Shown here: piece by piece, positions 19,107-29,500 of the stretch
How positions within the stretch are numbered: position 1 is the first letter of the stretch
Layout of the letters: each line of letters opens with the position of its first letter
NCBI GenBank assembly: GCA_004764695.1
Contig: SMSO01000005.1
Span: 1,693,501-1,757,500, forward strand
Origin: Schizochytrium sp. TIO01
Taxonomy: Eukaryota; Sar; Bigyra; Thraustochytrida; Thraustochytriidae
Length of the DNA stretch: 64,000 nt
Direction of reading: 5' to 3'
Notes under the pieces: generated by a model
The model's database searches: none
The model's input: only the letters and a program-made list of their open reading frames with translations
What the model was told of the DNA's origin: nothing
Program-made: the position numbers and the translations under genes

Positions 19107-21130
19107 ATGGAGGTCGCGGTGGAGAAGGAGAAGGAAGAACAGGGAGATGACTCGGTTTGGGGAAACAAATCTGGAGACGAACAGGGGAACGCCGACGGGG
19201 CCGCTGATGAGGAGCAGAGCGCAGTGGATGACGATGAAAATGTTGATGAAGATGGTGACGACGACTTTGACGACGATTCCTTCGACAGCGATTCTATTGC
19301 GCGAAAAGCTGGCACGCGAAGCAGCGCAGCGCTGGTACTCCCCGTCAGCGCCAGCATGGTAGGTCTGAGGGGTCGGGCAGGAAGACAGGCACACCCACAC
19401 GCTCATGCACGAAAGCCCAAGGCTGGTGCTAGAGGCCGCAGAGGCCCTGGGGTACGCTCCGCCGCTGGATCCGCAGCCTCCTCGTCATCCTCAGGGGGGT
19501 CGTGGAGCCCAGGTCGAGGATATCCTGTAGGTCGAGGGTATCCTGGAAGCCTCGGCAGCCCCGAGACAGCGGCGGAGAGCCCCAGCTCAAGTCCTATGGA
19601 GGACGAGGCGACCAGAGCCGGTACGGAGATGTCAAGACAGGGCTCGGCAATTTTTTCGCTGGTGGATCCCGACGAAGATGCGGACGAAAGGACCCTGGCA
19701 ATGCAGCAAAACTCAAGGCATGCAGATCCCGGAATGGGTGATAACTATAGAAGGCATCAACGACAAATTGGTTCTGCGAGCGTACAACAGACAACTCAAT
19801 CTGGAGCGATTGCATCAACACCCTCAATGGCACATCGGGAAGGTAGTAGTGGCACTGGAGGTTTTATATCGTCACATGTACTACAAAAGAACAACTTTTC
19901 AAAAAGCATCCTGGGCGAACTGAGTTTAAGGGATGAAAACACGACGACAGAAAGGCCTTACGCGGAGACAGATGAAGATGCTGACAGCAGCTCGCATGAT
20001 ATGTCTTCTGAACTCGTGGGTTTCGAAGACGGCTTAGATGAAGCAGATCTTATGGATGCAGGACTTGCGGCGGCCCAAGACTCTGTCAAAACGGTAATTA
20101 CCCAAAGTTTTCGTGCTTGCGCATATGTAGCTGATTCCATTGCGAGACTTGCGCTCAGAGCACATGATTACAATGACACGGGCCGCGAGTATGAATATGA
20201 TTACTCCACCCACTCACAAGCATCTTCAATTGGAGTGCCATCACCTAAAGGGCAGGCCGCAGGACACAGTTCATCCGAGTTATCTAGGCGCCGCAGTCTC
20301 GACCGTTGGGCAGCTGGATCGAGACACGATTTTGGCTCAGAAACGCCCTCCGACATGCTATCGGGGTTATCGTATGGCACTCCATCGAGTAGATTTCAAC
20401 CAAGCCTGTCTCCAGGATCTCACGGTTTTGCCGTAGATCCTGAAGTTGCTAGACTGCTTGCAAAGTCGCAGTATGACCCACGCGAACTGAGGGGACTATC
20501 ATCAGCAGGTATTCATGACGCTGATGGGGGTGGTGGCGGAGTCGGTGCATCGGCCACAGCCAGCTCTCAAGTACAACGCCAACGTAGACTCGGCCACCAC
20601 GACTCAAGTAGTGGCCAAATTATCTCTGCGATCCAACGGGAGGAGTTGCGTCTTGCTTCGCGAGAGCAGCAGCAACGCAAACTTAAAGACCTAACAGGTG
20701 GGCTTGACACCAAAGACTTATCAAGTGAGGCTTTTGCATCGCTTTTTGCGGAGCTTGACCGTATGTCGAACGGTTCCGCAGGAACATTCAACGGCAGCAA
20801 TAGTGACGCGGGTGGTAATCACCAGTCCTTTAATAATGGGAGTGGATCTTACTTACCTTCTCATCCAGTTTCGATGCCTTCTGAACTTCAATTGTGCAGA
20901 AATATGAGTTTCCTTAGTCAAATGAGTGACTCTATTGACGGCGACTTGGCTCGCACACCTGAGTCTGCTGGGAGCCCCCACGCACAATTGTTCCACAGTT
21001 CCACTGCCGCGTTCAGTAGCCCTAGCCACACCCCTAATAATATCGCAAGACCTACATCACGTGGCACGCTACTCAGTATGTCCGGAGCACAACCACAGCA
21101 TGTATCTCAGCAACAACAACAACAACATCA

Positions 21131-21161
<31 letters not shown>

Positions 21162-23633
21162 CAACAACAACAACAACAACAACTTGATATCCCTGAGGGT
21201 AACGAAGACGAAGACGAGGCCACTGAGGCAGACTCTAACGAAGGTGAACGAGGCTCATTACAAGTTAATGATACACATGAAGCTTTTGGATCAGCTCATA
21301 GAGGCGGGAAGGCGATTCAGACCCCCCAAGAGAATAGTAAACCTGCTGTAGAAGTTGAACGCAACTCGGGAGTGATTCGTAATACTGTGCGTGCGCTTGG
21401 GAGCAGCCTTCAAAAACCAATACACATGGCAACCTCTCTCTTGTCGAGACATGGGGATCGACCTGACAATCTTGAAGGCCAAAGTGCAGGACAGCCACTT
21501 AGTCCTGAAATTCCAAATCTTAGCGTGAACAATCTAAATAGCGGAGGAAACTCAAATATGTGGCCTGTAGAAACAACAATGACACCTTCAGGTTCGACCC
21601 CCTCCTTTTTCATGACTCCACCCATCACTCCCTTTGACAGAACGCAACGCCCGCAAGTGCAAAAATTTAGCAACAATCTCCGAAAAATGTCTCTTAGTAG
21701 CTTTGGAAGTCTAAAAGGCGCAATCTCAAGTTGGCGCAACAGTCGCAAACTTATCTCAGCTGATCCTGTTCCTAATGCTGCAACCCGACAAACCGGCCTG
21801 TTCGAAGACATTGAGATGTTTCTCCTGGAACGTGTAGATCTTACATTCTACGCGGCACGAGGCTTTGTGCGTCGAATGAAACAAGAAGGGACCCGTGGTG
21901 CTCTTTTGCAACGACGAGGGTTAATGTCTTGGGGCGCTGATGATGAATATCAACACATATCGCAGGGAAACCTTAGTGGGATATCGAACTTCGAGCATAC
22001 AAGGCAAACCGAGGCATTGTCTGGGGAGAATTCAATTCGTAGATGTCGCCACCATAGCCGCTCCCCAGCTCCTACTCTTAAATCCCCTGCAGGTAAGCGT
22101 GGACGCACTTTTGTTGCATTTGATGAAAGTGAAGAAAAGCTAGCAACTGCTAAGATTGAGGCACTGCCGTTTCACCAACGAGCTGTAAAGACTGCCTTCG
22201 ATATTGCAACCTTGAAAACACCTCGAGAACTTGCTGCCAAGTCTACGCGACGTCTCACGCGGCTTGCACTTAAGCCTTTTAGCTTTCTTGAGTCTGCTAC
22301 TCGAAGTTTTGTGCACTTGGAAAATGTGGATGAGCTCAAGGGCGTAGGAGAAATTGTGCGTCGCCAAGGCTACCCGTATCAAGAAATTTTTGTTTGCACA
22401 GATGATGGTTACATTTTACGTTTAGAGCGATTGCCAAACCCTGGCTCACGAAAGGTTCTTTACATGCAGCATGGTGTCATGGACAGCAGCTTTGCTTGGG
22501 TAGCAAATGGCGCAGATAATGCGCTCGCCTACAGGGCACATGATGAGGGTTATGACGTTTTCCTAGGAAACTTTCGTGGTGCAGGTGGAGATGGCGCAAG
22601 GCGTCATGTGAAGCCAGACATTACAGATCGTGAATTTTGGGATTTTTCCATTAATGAGCATGCGTTTCAAGATATTCCGGCATTTGTAAAAACCATCCTT
22701 CGCACAAAGCAAATGGAAGCCGTAACTCTCAAGGGTGCTGCGGCAGTCGAGCGACCTCGGATCACAGCAGTTGCACACTCAATGGGCGGTGCGGCCATGC
22801 TCATGTACGTAATTCACAAGCGTTTACGGAATGAGCGTCATCACCTGGATGGGCTTGTTCTTGTGTCGCCAGCGGGTATTCATGTCGAATCCCCTCTCTA
22901 TGCTCGATTGGGTGGCCGTCTTGTCGACGTAACACTTGCTCGCTTGTTGCATTCGTTACGTCTTCCAACCGATGCCTTAACACGTGCAGCTGTCAAGTTT
23001 GTTCATGACATCAAATTGAGTGTCCCTGCTATGGAGGACATAATTTCCTTAGTCCTTGTCTACGCAATTGGTGGTGACCGCAAGCAACCTCGACGTGGTC
23101 CATTTTCCGCTGTACAGCAACTCACTTATAATGTGCTCACTTGCGGTACATCGACCAAAACTTTTGTCCACCTGCGACAACTCATTGCATCCAAAGAGTT
23201 CAGGGCTTTCGACTACGAAACTTCTGCATACCCCAACCACTACACATCTTACAAGGGTGGAAATATGGAGCACTATGGCACTGCCGAGCCACCTGAGTTT
23301 ACCTCTTTGTACCATCTCATCGACATCCCGGTGCACCTCATTGCGGGACGTGGAGACCGTTTGATTGGCCCAACGAATATTCTACGTCACCACGATGCCA
23401 TGAAAGAGCATGGTGTGGATGTGACCATTGAGAGTATTGATCACTGTGGTCATGTTGATTTTACATGTGGTCTTCACTCTCGTGCGCTCAAGGGTATCTT
23501 GCAAGCTATTGATTCAATGTCGATTCGCATCGAGGAGCACCGAAGGAAGCAGGCTAAAATGCCAGAGAAGGGCTCAAGCTCTGCATCTACCATTAAATCT
23601 GCTTCTGCTAAAAAATCCACAAAGTCTAAATAG
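19107..23633 (+). CDS. Large protein with C-terminal acid-lipase-type alpha/beta hydrolase domain
   Basis: Predicted neutral-lipid or steryl-ester type lipase. The last ~420 residues match the gastric/lysosomal acid lipase family: an entry segment (YPYQEIFVCTDDGYILRL), an oxyanion-type LYMQHGVMDSSFAW, NFRGAGGDGARR and FSINEHAFQDIPAFV. The triad is complete: S1225 in AHSMGG, D1417 in AGRGDRL, H1449 in DHCGHVDFT. There is no signal peptide. Instead about 1000 residues of mostly disordered, Ser/Asp/Gln-rich sequence precede it, with an acidic start and a polyglutamine tract at about 667-692. A short helical, aromatic/basic segment at about 900-925 (FLLERVDLTFYAARGFVRRM) may be a conserved lead-in, as in the long plant lipases of this family. 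The start has a strong context (gcaaccATGG). It is a single exon. Confidence 0.88.
21108..21182. repeat. CAA/CAG repeat encoding polyglutamine
   Basis: About 25 CAA/CAG codons, broken once by CAT, in frame in the acid-lipase-like gene. CAA and CAG blocks alternate, so the tract has both pure and mixed parts. Confidence 0.95.
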
Positions 23634-24027
23634 TTACCCGCTCGATTCACAATGTAATACTACACTGCCCTTTTTGCAAGCTTTATCATGTTTTCACAAC
23701 CAACCACCGTAAAGATTTTATTCGACAAAGTCGTCCTGGTATACTACGGTTGTTATTCAGAAAACGCAAGGACCGCAGCAACCTCTATTCTTTTCGTTTT
23801 TTTGTCTATTCCTGAAATTCAAAGCACTTACCCCCAAAAGCTTCTGAAGGACTGCCTATCTAGTGGGGAAATGGGTTCATTCATCTATTGTAAATCATTT
23901 CTGTTCTGTTCTGTTTTTTGGTTTTTTTTTAATTCTTCATCATATGTCTTTACACCTGAGCCTCGTAACGTTTCTTCTACAGGAATAAAACCTTACAAGA
24001 AACCATTCTTTGACGTACTCGTTCTTC
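23634..24027. other. Convergent intergenic region
   Basis: A 394-bp T-rich spacer, the 3' flank of the acid-lipase-like gene. GAATAAAACC near 23983 is a candidate polyadenylation signal on +. The end of the STAND/coiled-coil gene on the other strand lies at its right edge. Confidence 0.5.
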
Positions 24028-24113
24028 TTATTGTGCTTGTATACGTAAAGTTACCTTCCTTGCTCCTTCTGTTCTTTCGTTCGGAAGTTTGACTCTTTTT
24101 GCAGTACGTACTA
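24028..24113 (-). CDS. Possible terminal exon of the STAND/coiled-coil gene
   Basis: A phase-matched short exon is suggested. The preceding exon ends at 24233 with a consensus donor (GTAAGTCAG); about 118 bases later CCTTCATTTTGTAG is a good acceptor, with a second TAG three bases on (a NAGNAG site). The joined frame reads about 28 basic residues (for example RTAKRVKLPNERTEGARK) to a TAA at 24028-24030. This is inference from splice signals and frame only. Confidence 0.35.
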
Positions 24114-24232
24114 CTACAAAATGAAGGAAAAGAGTCTCAAGTCATGTCAGTGACATTTCTACCTAGAAATCATGGTTAAACTATTATATATTTAGTACAG
24201 GGAAGGATTATTGTTATTTGATACTGACTTAC

Positions 24233-24490
24233 GCATTGAACGATGTACGTCTACGCTAATGCGCGGAGGTAGGGCAACTGGCTTCTTTGGTGCCGTGCCA
24301 AACAGAAACTTTCTACGTTTTGCAAGGTCAGCTTTGGTCAGCTTCTGTTGCTCCCGAGCCTTACTTTGAACGGCATCTTTAGAAAGATTTGTTTTGAAAT
24401 CTTTCAACCCAAGCGCGCTGGCGCAGGATACTAGAAGTGCTTCAACACGCTCGTGGGCCTTTTTATCACTTAAAATTTTCATTTTCGTCC
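24233..24490 (-). CDS. Third coding block of the STAND/coiled-coil gene (basic C-terminal region)
   Basis: The frame shifts relative to the coiled-coil block, which stops at 24466, yet this block is protein-like (ERVEALLVSCASALGLKDFK, then a basic KAREQQKLTKADLAKRRKF). It overlaps the previous block, so the join is a short intron or an indel. One phase-compatible option is an intron of about 112 bases ending CTTCTAG near 24444, but its donor (GTCAAT) is weak. At the other end the block runs into GTAAGT at 24232. Confidence 0.45.
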
Positions 24491-25713
24491 TCAAATTCTT
24501 CGCTATGAGGATCTTGCTGAGGGGAGTTCCGATTGTATTGACCGAGATTAATTTTAATCTGCTCCACCAGTCCATCAGAAGTTAAGTGATTCTCACGTGC
24601 CACACGTAGGCGCTCCTCGGCAGTCTCGCAGCTCTTGCTTAGCTCCTCAATTTTGAGACCAATCGTAACCGACTTGGAGGCTTTTCGCTTACAAATGCAT
24701 TGTTTGTCCTTTTGTAATATTTCTAGCCTTTCTTTAAGGTGCTTAATACGTCGAAAGGCTTCGCGTCGACGCTGAGTCAAGTCCTGAAACTTCTGCTGAG
24801 AGTCGTTGAATTTAAGGCAGATTTCACTAACTTCGGAGCTCCCCGCAAGCTTACGAAGTTTTCTAAATGCGCGATGGCGTTTCATAGCAAGAGCATAAGT
24901 ATGCTGCTCTTCATCAAGATCCCCAGTAAATACTTCCTCAACAAGTTTTTGGCGGTAGGCTTCATTCCAACGGCGTTGTGTCATCTCGAATGTTAAAGGT
25001 TCTTGCTTGGTTGAATTGATGATGGCACGCCGGTTTGCTTCACGTTGTGCTTTCATGCGGCGATTGCGCCGTTCGTTTTCGCGCCACTGGAAAAGTTTAT
25101 TCAAAATTTCATTGTGTCTCTCGCGTCGTTGATCGAGTGCCTCCTCCATGATAGGCTTGTCTTCTTCCGTAGCACGCCGGATGAAGAGTTCAACCTCGTC
25201 CAGGTCTTTGCTGAGAGATAATCGATCTTCGCGCATATTTTCGAGAAGCGCCTCCATCTGCAAAACATGCTTCTCATCGTGAGCTGGATACTTTTCACAA
25301 ACCTTCACAATCCGTTTGAGACAGCCATGAACCACTTCCTCGCGAGCGACTCCATGATTTGTGCGTGTCAGCTGATCCGTCAACAACGCGATTGTCTGTT
25401 CTCCATCACGGATGCAAGCCTCTGTAAAACGATCAAGTTCAATTCGTTCGTATACCTGTTGCATAAGGCTTTCGAGTTCATCTTCCTTTCGATTAGCTTC
25501 AAAATGTAACTCATCCAGGCCCCGCCGAAAGTCAGAAATCATGCCGTTCAACTCAGCCACTCGAGCTTCTTGTTCTGTGGTCGGATATGACCGGAGATGT
25601 GCTGGAAGATGCGCAGTCATTTGAGCAAGAACACTAGAATCACGTTGATCAGGTTTACTCTTCGCTGCACGAAGTTGCCGACCCTCTTGCGCAGCTTTAA
25701 TCACCTTCTGGAT
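24466..25713 (-). CDS. Coiled-coil block (probable C-terminal half of the STAND protein)
   Basis: About 412 residues, almost entirely charged and helical, with long heptad patterns (for example EALLENMREDRLSLSKDLDEVELFIRR and RRREAFRRIKHLKERLEIL). The first usable codons follow TTTGTAG, which could be a 3' splice site. There is no ATG at its start, only a GTG after IQK, and it overlaps the stop of the STAND block by eight bases. I therefore read it as a continuation of that gene, not an independent one. A phase-0 intron of about 103 bases with donor GTACGC would join them, but a frameshift is also possible. The length and composition recall flagellar or ciliary coiled-coil proteins, but no family is assigned. 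Confidence 0.6.
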   Translation of the reverse strand: MQKVIKAAQEGRQLRAAKSKPDQRDSSVLAQMTAHLPAHLRSYPTTEQEARVAELNGMISDFRRGLDELHFEANRKEDELESLMQQVYERIELDRFTEACIRDGEQTIALLTDQLTRTNHGVAREEVVHGCLKRIVKVCEKYPAHDEKHVLQMEALLENMREDRLSLSKDLDEVELFIRRATEEDKPIMEEALDQRRERHNEILNKLFQWRENERRNRRMKAQREANRRAIINSTKQEPLTFEMTQRRWNEAYRQKLVEEVFTGDLDEEQHTYALAMKRHRAFRKLRKLAGSSEVSEICLKFNDSQQKFQDLTQRRREAFRRIKHLKERLEILQKDKQCICKRKASKSVTIGLKIEELSKSCETAEERLRVARENHLTSDGLVEQIKINLGQYNRNSPQQDPHSEEFEDENENFK

Positions 25714-28700
25714 CTACAAATCCTCCATTGAAAAATGACATCTGATCAGTACTAGGTCGTTCACGCTGCATCATTTCGAACGTAGGAAAACGTGTCCCAT
25801 GTCGAATTGTGCGTACGGATGGCGACGAGTATGGAACTTCGTTTGCAGGGAGGCGGTGGGCATCTCGATGGGAGGGCCCAACACCTTGACATAACAAACT
25901 TGGGTCCCCTTTAAATCTGCCCAATGCTTTTGGTGACAAAGGCCCTAAAGATGTAGTAGGTGAACCAAGGGATGGCAAGCTTGGAGCAGATTGAGTCAAA
26001 CTTGCAGGAAGGACAATTTTGGCAGTTGTTAGACGCTTTGGTGGAGGCGGACGGTCACTCTTGGGGTCCTTCTTCTTGCGAAGCCAAAATACGTCTGCAG
26101 CTACAGCTGGTGCTTCGATGTCTTGGGGCCCACCCGCGTTTGCCAATGCCTGGTAAGCTTGGTAGAGCGCCATCCATGGAAAATGGATCCAAACCCATCT
26201 TTGATAGGAATAAAAATTCTCTCCATATCGATTTCCTCGAAATCGGTTTCCCTCCGCAGCACGTTCTTCTTGAATTTGGGCTAAAAAACGAGCATGTTGG
26301 TCAATGCGAAGCAAGAAAAATTGACTTTGCTTGCGCTGTAATGATAACAATTTATGCTTTGCTTCTTCATCGTCAACTTTTGAGACAGCCTGGGTACGCT
26401 GTGCTAGATGCTGTTCGTTCATCATTTCTTCGCGTTTTGCCATAGCAACGCTCAACTTTACAGTGGTTGCCTCAACATCAAGAGTCCAACCGTGACGGTT
26501 AAAATGGTTGTTCCTAGCCTCTTCTTCTAATGTAGTGCCCCCTCCATGAGGAAGCTCAAGAGATATTCCTGCTAAGCGAGATTCACGTAGTGGTGGGTGT
26601 AAGTATTCAGGGGCAGAAACTTCATCTTGGCCGAACATGTACAAGAACTCGCATATTTCCATTGTTGCATTCGCCAGTGCGCGAACCTTCTCCAAGCTAA
26701 CATGAGATCGGCCTTGCTCAATCTCAACAGCACGTGTATAATGCTCAACAGGGTCGCACTTAAGCCAACAAGTTGTAGGTAGAGGAGTTTCTTCTCCCGG
26801 ACCCATTGGCGGCACACGATGTGCACCATTATTACTTAAGCCTGGAAAGCTCTGGCTGAGACCTGTCAGATTATCGTTTGCTTCAGCAAAAACTGTATCA
26901 CTAACGAGTTCTTCATTTCGTGCAGAAGTTGTTGATGAAGACAGTTGCAACCAATATTTATGCAGGTCACTCCGCATGACTCTTGTTCCATTCCACATAA
27001 TACGGAACGCCTGTAGATCAGCAATTGTTCCTAAAAGGCCCACCCAACGCCCGTTACTCGCCAACAACCAAGGATACTCTTCATAATATCGCTGAAGCAA
27101 GATATTCGAAGTCGATTTGCTCTGTGCAGAAAGAACTTGCAAGAGAACAAGGCGCCATCTAGCCGGTAGGTTCCCCATTTCCCAAACATAGGTATCTCGC
27201 CTGGAATAATCCTCTTCGCATGGACGCTTTTTCGACTTTCTTGCATCTGTTGTCTCTGTATTGAGCGATTTTTCCAAGGTCATTTCTTCTTCGATTTCAG
27301 CTTTCAGTTTACCATATAGGTGATACTCAAGATTGGCATGCATTCGTTCTACATGGCTCTCAGTTGGCGCGTAGTCTGCACTCGCGAGCACAACCCGCAT
27401 GACTGCTGTATGCGTTGATTTGTTCTCTGGCATAATTGCAAAGATATCACCGACTACTTTACATGCAAAACATGGTAGTACTTGTTGGAGCTGGGCTTTC
27501 ACGGATTCAGGGACGACAGGTGGTGCGCTTGATGGGGAATCTGGCATAGTTTCGTTCAATAACCAGTCCTCAAGTGAGTCGTCTGCCATTTTCAACACAG
27601 GATCTTGCAAAGGTTTGTTTGACTCCTCTTGCATTTCAATATCTTTACGGCAAGCTTCATCCAATACTGCATTAAGTTCATCCAAAGTTAGACCGTACCT
27701 TGCAGAGGCGATATAGCCAAGTGATTTGTATAACCAATCACCTAGCGGTTCCCATTTGGACCCACCAAGCAAATAGACAGGAAATGCCTGCATTTCTTTT
27801 AGAATTTTCTGAGACTCTTCAGACTCAATACTCTTTTTAGGTGCCTCGTACTCTTCAAACTCTTCGTCACTGTATTCGTCATCGTCTTGACTATTTGACT
27901 CTTTGGACTCTTGGTTTTCAAGTATACCTTCACCGGTCGTCAATATGCTACAAAGCTCTTGGTATTGAGCTAATTCTCGAGGTGATGGCAAAGGCCGCTT
28001 GACTCCTGATGAAGGCCGAGAGCGCTCTGAGATGAGCGAGCTACTTTGGGCAGCTTCCCATGCTGCGGTAACGCTGATTCTCGTTGGGTAGTTTCCACGG
28101 GCAAAGAAATGCATCAAAGTCTCTATGACTGCGCTTGCATCTGTATGCGTTCCCGAGTGTGTTGTTTCTCCAAGTTTTCTGATTAATTCATTAACGTCAT
28201 AATTGAGTTGTGCTGCAAAATGGATGCCTCGTAAACAAAGAAATAAAGAGCTTACGGTCTTCCACCGCGCAGCAAAACCAGCAAGCTGATCGGTGTGAAT
28301 TTGTAAAAGTGCAAGTGCGCGTTGCGGAGTACTCGCTATATCATCGTGTACAATTCCATTTGGATTCTCTTCGGATGAAGATTGCCCTGATGCAAGGCGT
28401 GGCGACGGAGCATTTTTCTCCAGAGCAAGTTGTGCCGTCCATTTGATAAATGCTACAATGATCTCCTTCGCGCGTTGTTCTGTGATATGGTTAGTGAAGT
28501 GCATAAATTCAATAGAGCGATTTCGAGCATCGGACGCAAGAGACGCTTCTGCTGACTCATCTCCACTTTCATTAAGGTCGTTGAAGTTGTTTTCGTCACT
28601 AAAGCTCGCCAGATCACCCCCTGATCCCTGTGCTGGAGACTCGAGATCTTCTTCGCCAGAATTTGGAGCTTTATTCTTTTCCTCTTTAATTTCACGTTTA

Positions 28701-29500
28701 TCCTCATTATCTGCTTCATTATCTCCTTTGTCCTCTTCTTCCTCTTCCTCTTCCTCTTCCTCTTCCTCTTCAATGATTGCCGAGGATGAAATTCCCTTTC
28801 CTCGATGAGTGAAGGGCTTTGGGTCGTTTACTTGGGCAAATAGAACAATTCGAACGTTTTCTGGGAGCGCATCAGGTAGCCACTTCAGCGCAGCAGGCCC
28901 TCCATCTTCTAGCTCAAGTTTCTCAATTCCATCAATAATAAGCACTATACGTCTTGCTCTACGAGATGCTTGTTTCAATGTATTCCCAAATTCCTCAATG
29001 GTATCGTCCTCATCGGGGAAAATTTCCTTTGCAGGGAGCTGAAAGGCATCGATAAGCTCCATGGTCATGGTTTGTAGCAAAAGCGATAGACGTTGGCTTG
29101 AAAATGAGCTGCCTACGAAAATTGCACGGATATATTCTTGCTGCAAGTTTTCCGAAGCGGATGAAGCATGGCTTTGTTCATGATCACGAAGCACTTGCGT
29201 GTCAACCTCACACTGTAAACGATCTGCCCAATAAGCTGCGAGAGATGATTTTCCTGTACAAGCAGGGGCACCAATCAGTAGGGGTTCGACCTCTGCATCG
29301 TCATCTCTGTCAGAACTCTCTTCTGAAGCCCCTTCTTTGTCTTTCTCCAACTGGCAGTAGGCTTCAAGTTTCTCAAGCGCACTCTGTGCAAAAGCCTCGT
29401 GACCCGGCACGAGCCTTTTCAAGAGTTGTGTCTGAAGTTGTTCTTGAAGTGCACTTTCGCGATCAATCCTTGCCGCGAGGTGACGAGTACGTGAAGGCAT
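25697..29500 (-). CDS. STAND P-loop NTPase, nephrocystin-3/TEP1-like
   Basis: A 1267-residue protein. A NACHT/STAND-type ATPase begins at Walker A GAPACTGKSS (residues 77-86), followed by FVGSSFSSQRLSLLLQ, Walker B RIVLIIDGIEKLE and WLPDALPENVRIVL. This order of motifs is typical of nephrocystin-3, TEP1 and NWD proteins. An acidic low-complexity insert (a run of Glu) lies at about 243-290. Downstream are helical repeats, a winged-helix-like SLGYIASARYGLTLDELNAVL and a repeat-type segment (NGRWVGLLGTIADLQAF). The N-terminus lacks the coiled coil of animal nephrocystin-3; here a coiled coil appears to follow instead. The C-terminal 100 residues are Pro/Ser-rich. Such proteins act as scaffolds, often ciliary, which would suit a flagellated cell (inference). 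The start is ATG at 29500. Confidence 0.8.
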   Translation of the reverse strand: MPSRTRHLAARIDRESALQEQLQTQLLKRLVPGHEAFAQSALEKLEAYCQLEKDKEGASEESSDRDDDAEVEPLLIGAPACTGKSSLAAYWADRLQCEVDTQVLRDHEQSHASSASENLQQEYIRAIFVGSSFSSQRLSLLLQTMTMELIDAFQLPAKEIFPDEDDTIEEFGNTLKQASRRARRIVLIIDGIEKLELEDGGPAALKWLPDALPENVRIVLFAQVNDPKPFTHRGKGISSSAIIEEEEEEEEEEEEEDKGDNEADNEDKREIKEEKNKAPNSGEEDLESPAQGSGGDLASFSDENNFNDLNESGDESAEASLASDARNRSIEFMHFTNHITEQRAKEIIVAFIKWTAQLALEKNAPSPRLASGQSSSEENPNGIVHDDIASTPQRALALLQIHTDQLAGFAARWKTVSSLFLCLRGIHFAAQLNYDVNELIRKLGETTHSGTHTDASAVIETLMHFFARGNYPTRISVTAAWEAAQSSSLISERSRPSSGVKRPLPSPRELAQYQELCSILTTGEGILENQESKESNSQDDDEYSDEEFEEYEAPKKSIESEESQKILKEMQAFPVYLLGGSKWEPLGDWLYKSLGYIASARYGLTLDELNAVLDEACRKDIEMQEESNKPLQDPVLKMADDSLEDWLLNETMPDSPSSAPPVVPESVKAQLQQVLPCFACKVVGDIFAIMPENKSTHTAVMRVVLASADYAPTESHVERMHANLEYHLYGKLKAEIEEEMTLEKSLNTETTDARKSKKRPCEEDYSRRDTYVWEMGNLPARWRLVLLQVLSAQSKSTSNILLQRYYEEYPWLLASNGRWVGLLGTIADLQAFRIMWNGTRVMRSDLHKYWLQLSSSTTSARNEELVSDTVFAEANDNLTGLSQSFPGLSNNGAHRVPPMGPGEETPLPTTCWLKCDPVEHYTRAVEIEQGRSHVSLEKVRALANATMEICEFLYMFGQDEVSAPEYLHPPLRESRLAGISLELPHGGGTTLEEEARNNHFNRHGWTLDVEATTVKLSVAMAKREEMMNEQHLAQRTQAVSKVDDEEAKHKLLSLQRKQSQFFLLRIDQHARFLAQIQEERAAEGNRFRGNRYGENFYSYQRWVWIHFPWMALYQAYQALANAGGPQDIEAPAVAADVFWLRKKKDPKSDRPPPPKRLTTAKIVLPASLTQSAPSLPSLGSPTTSLGPLSPKALGRFKGDPSLLCQGVGPSHRDAHRLPANEVPYSSPSVRTIRHGTRFPTFEMMQRERPSTDQMSFFNGGFVDPEGD
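28731..28770. repeat. TTCCTC hexanucleotide repeat encoding polyglutamate
   Basis: Tandem TTCCTC units read on the minus strand as an uninterrupted Glu run within the STAND protein. The antisense frame gives only Ser. Confidence 0.9.

Noticed and set aside
20926-21351. 141-codon alternative frame within the acid-lipase-like gene
   Set aside because: It is a shifted reading of the polyQ region (Asn/Ser runs) inside a well-supported CDS.
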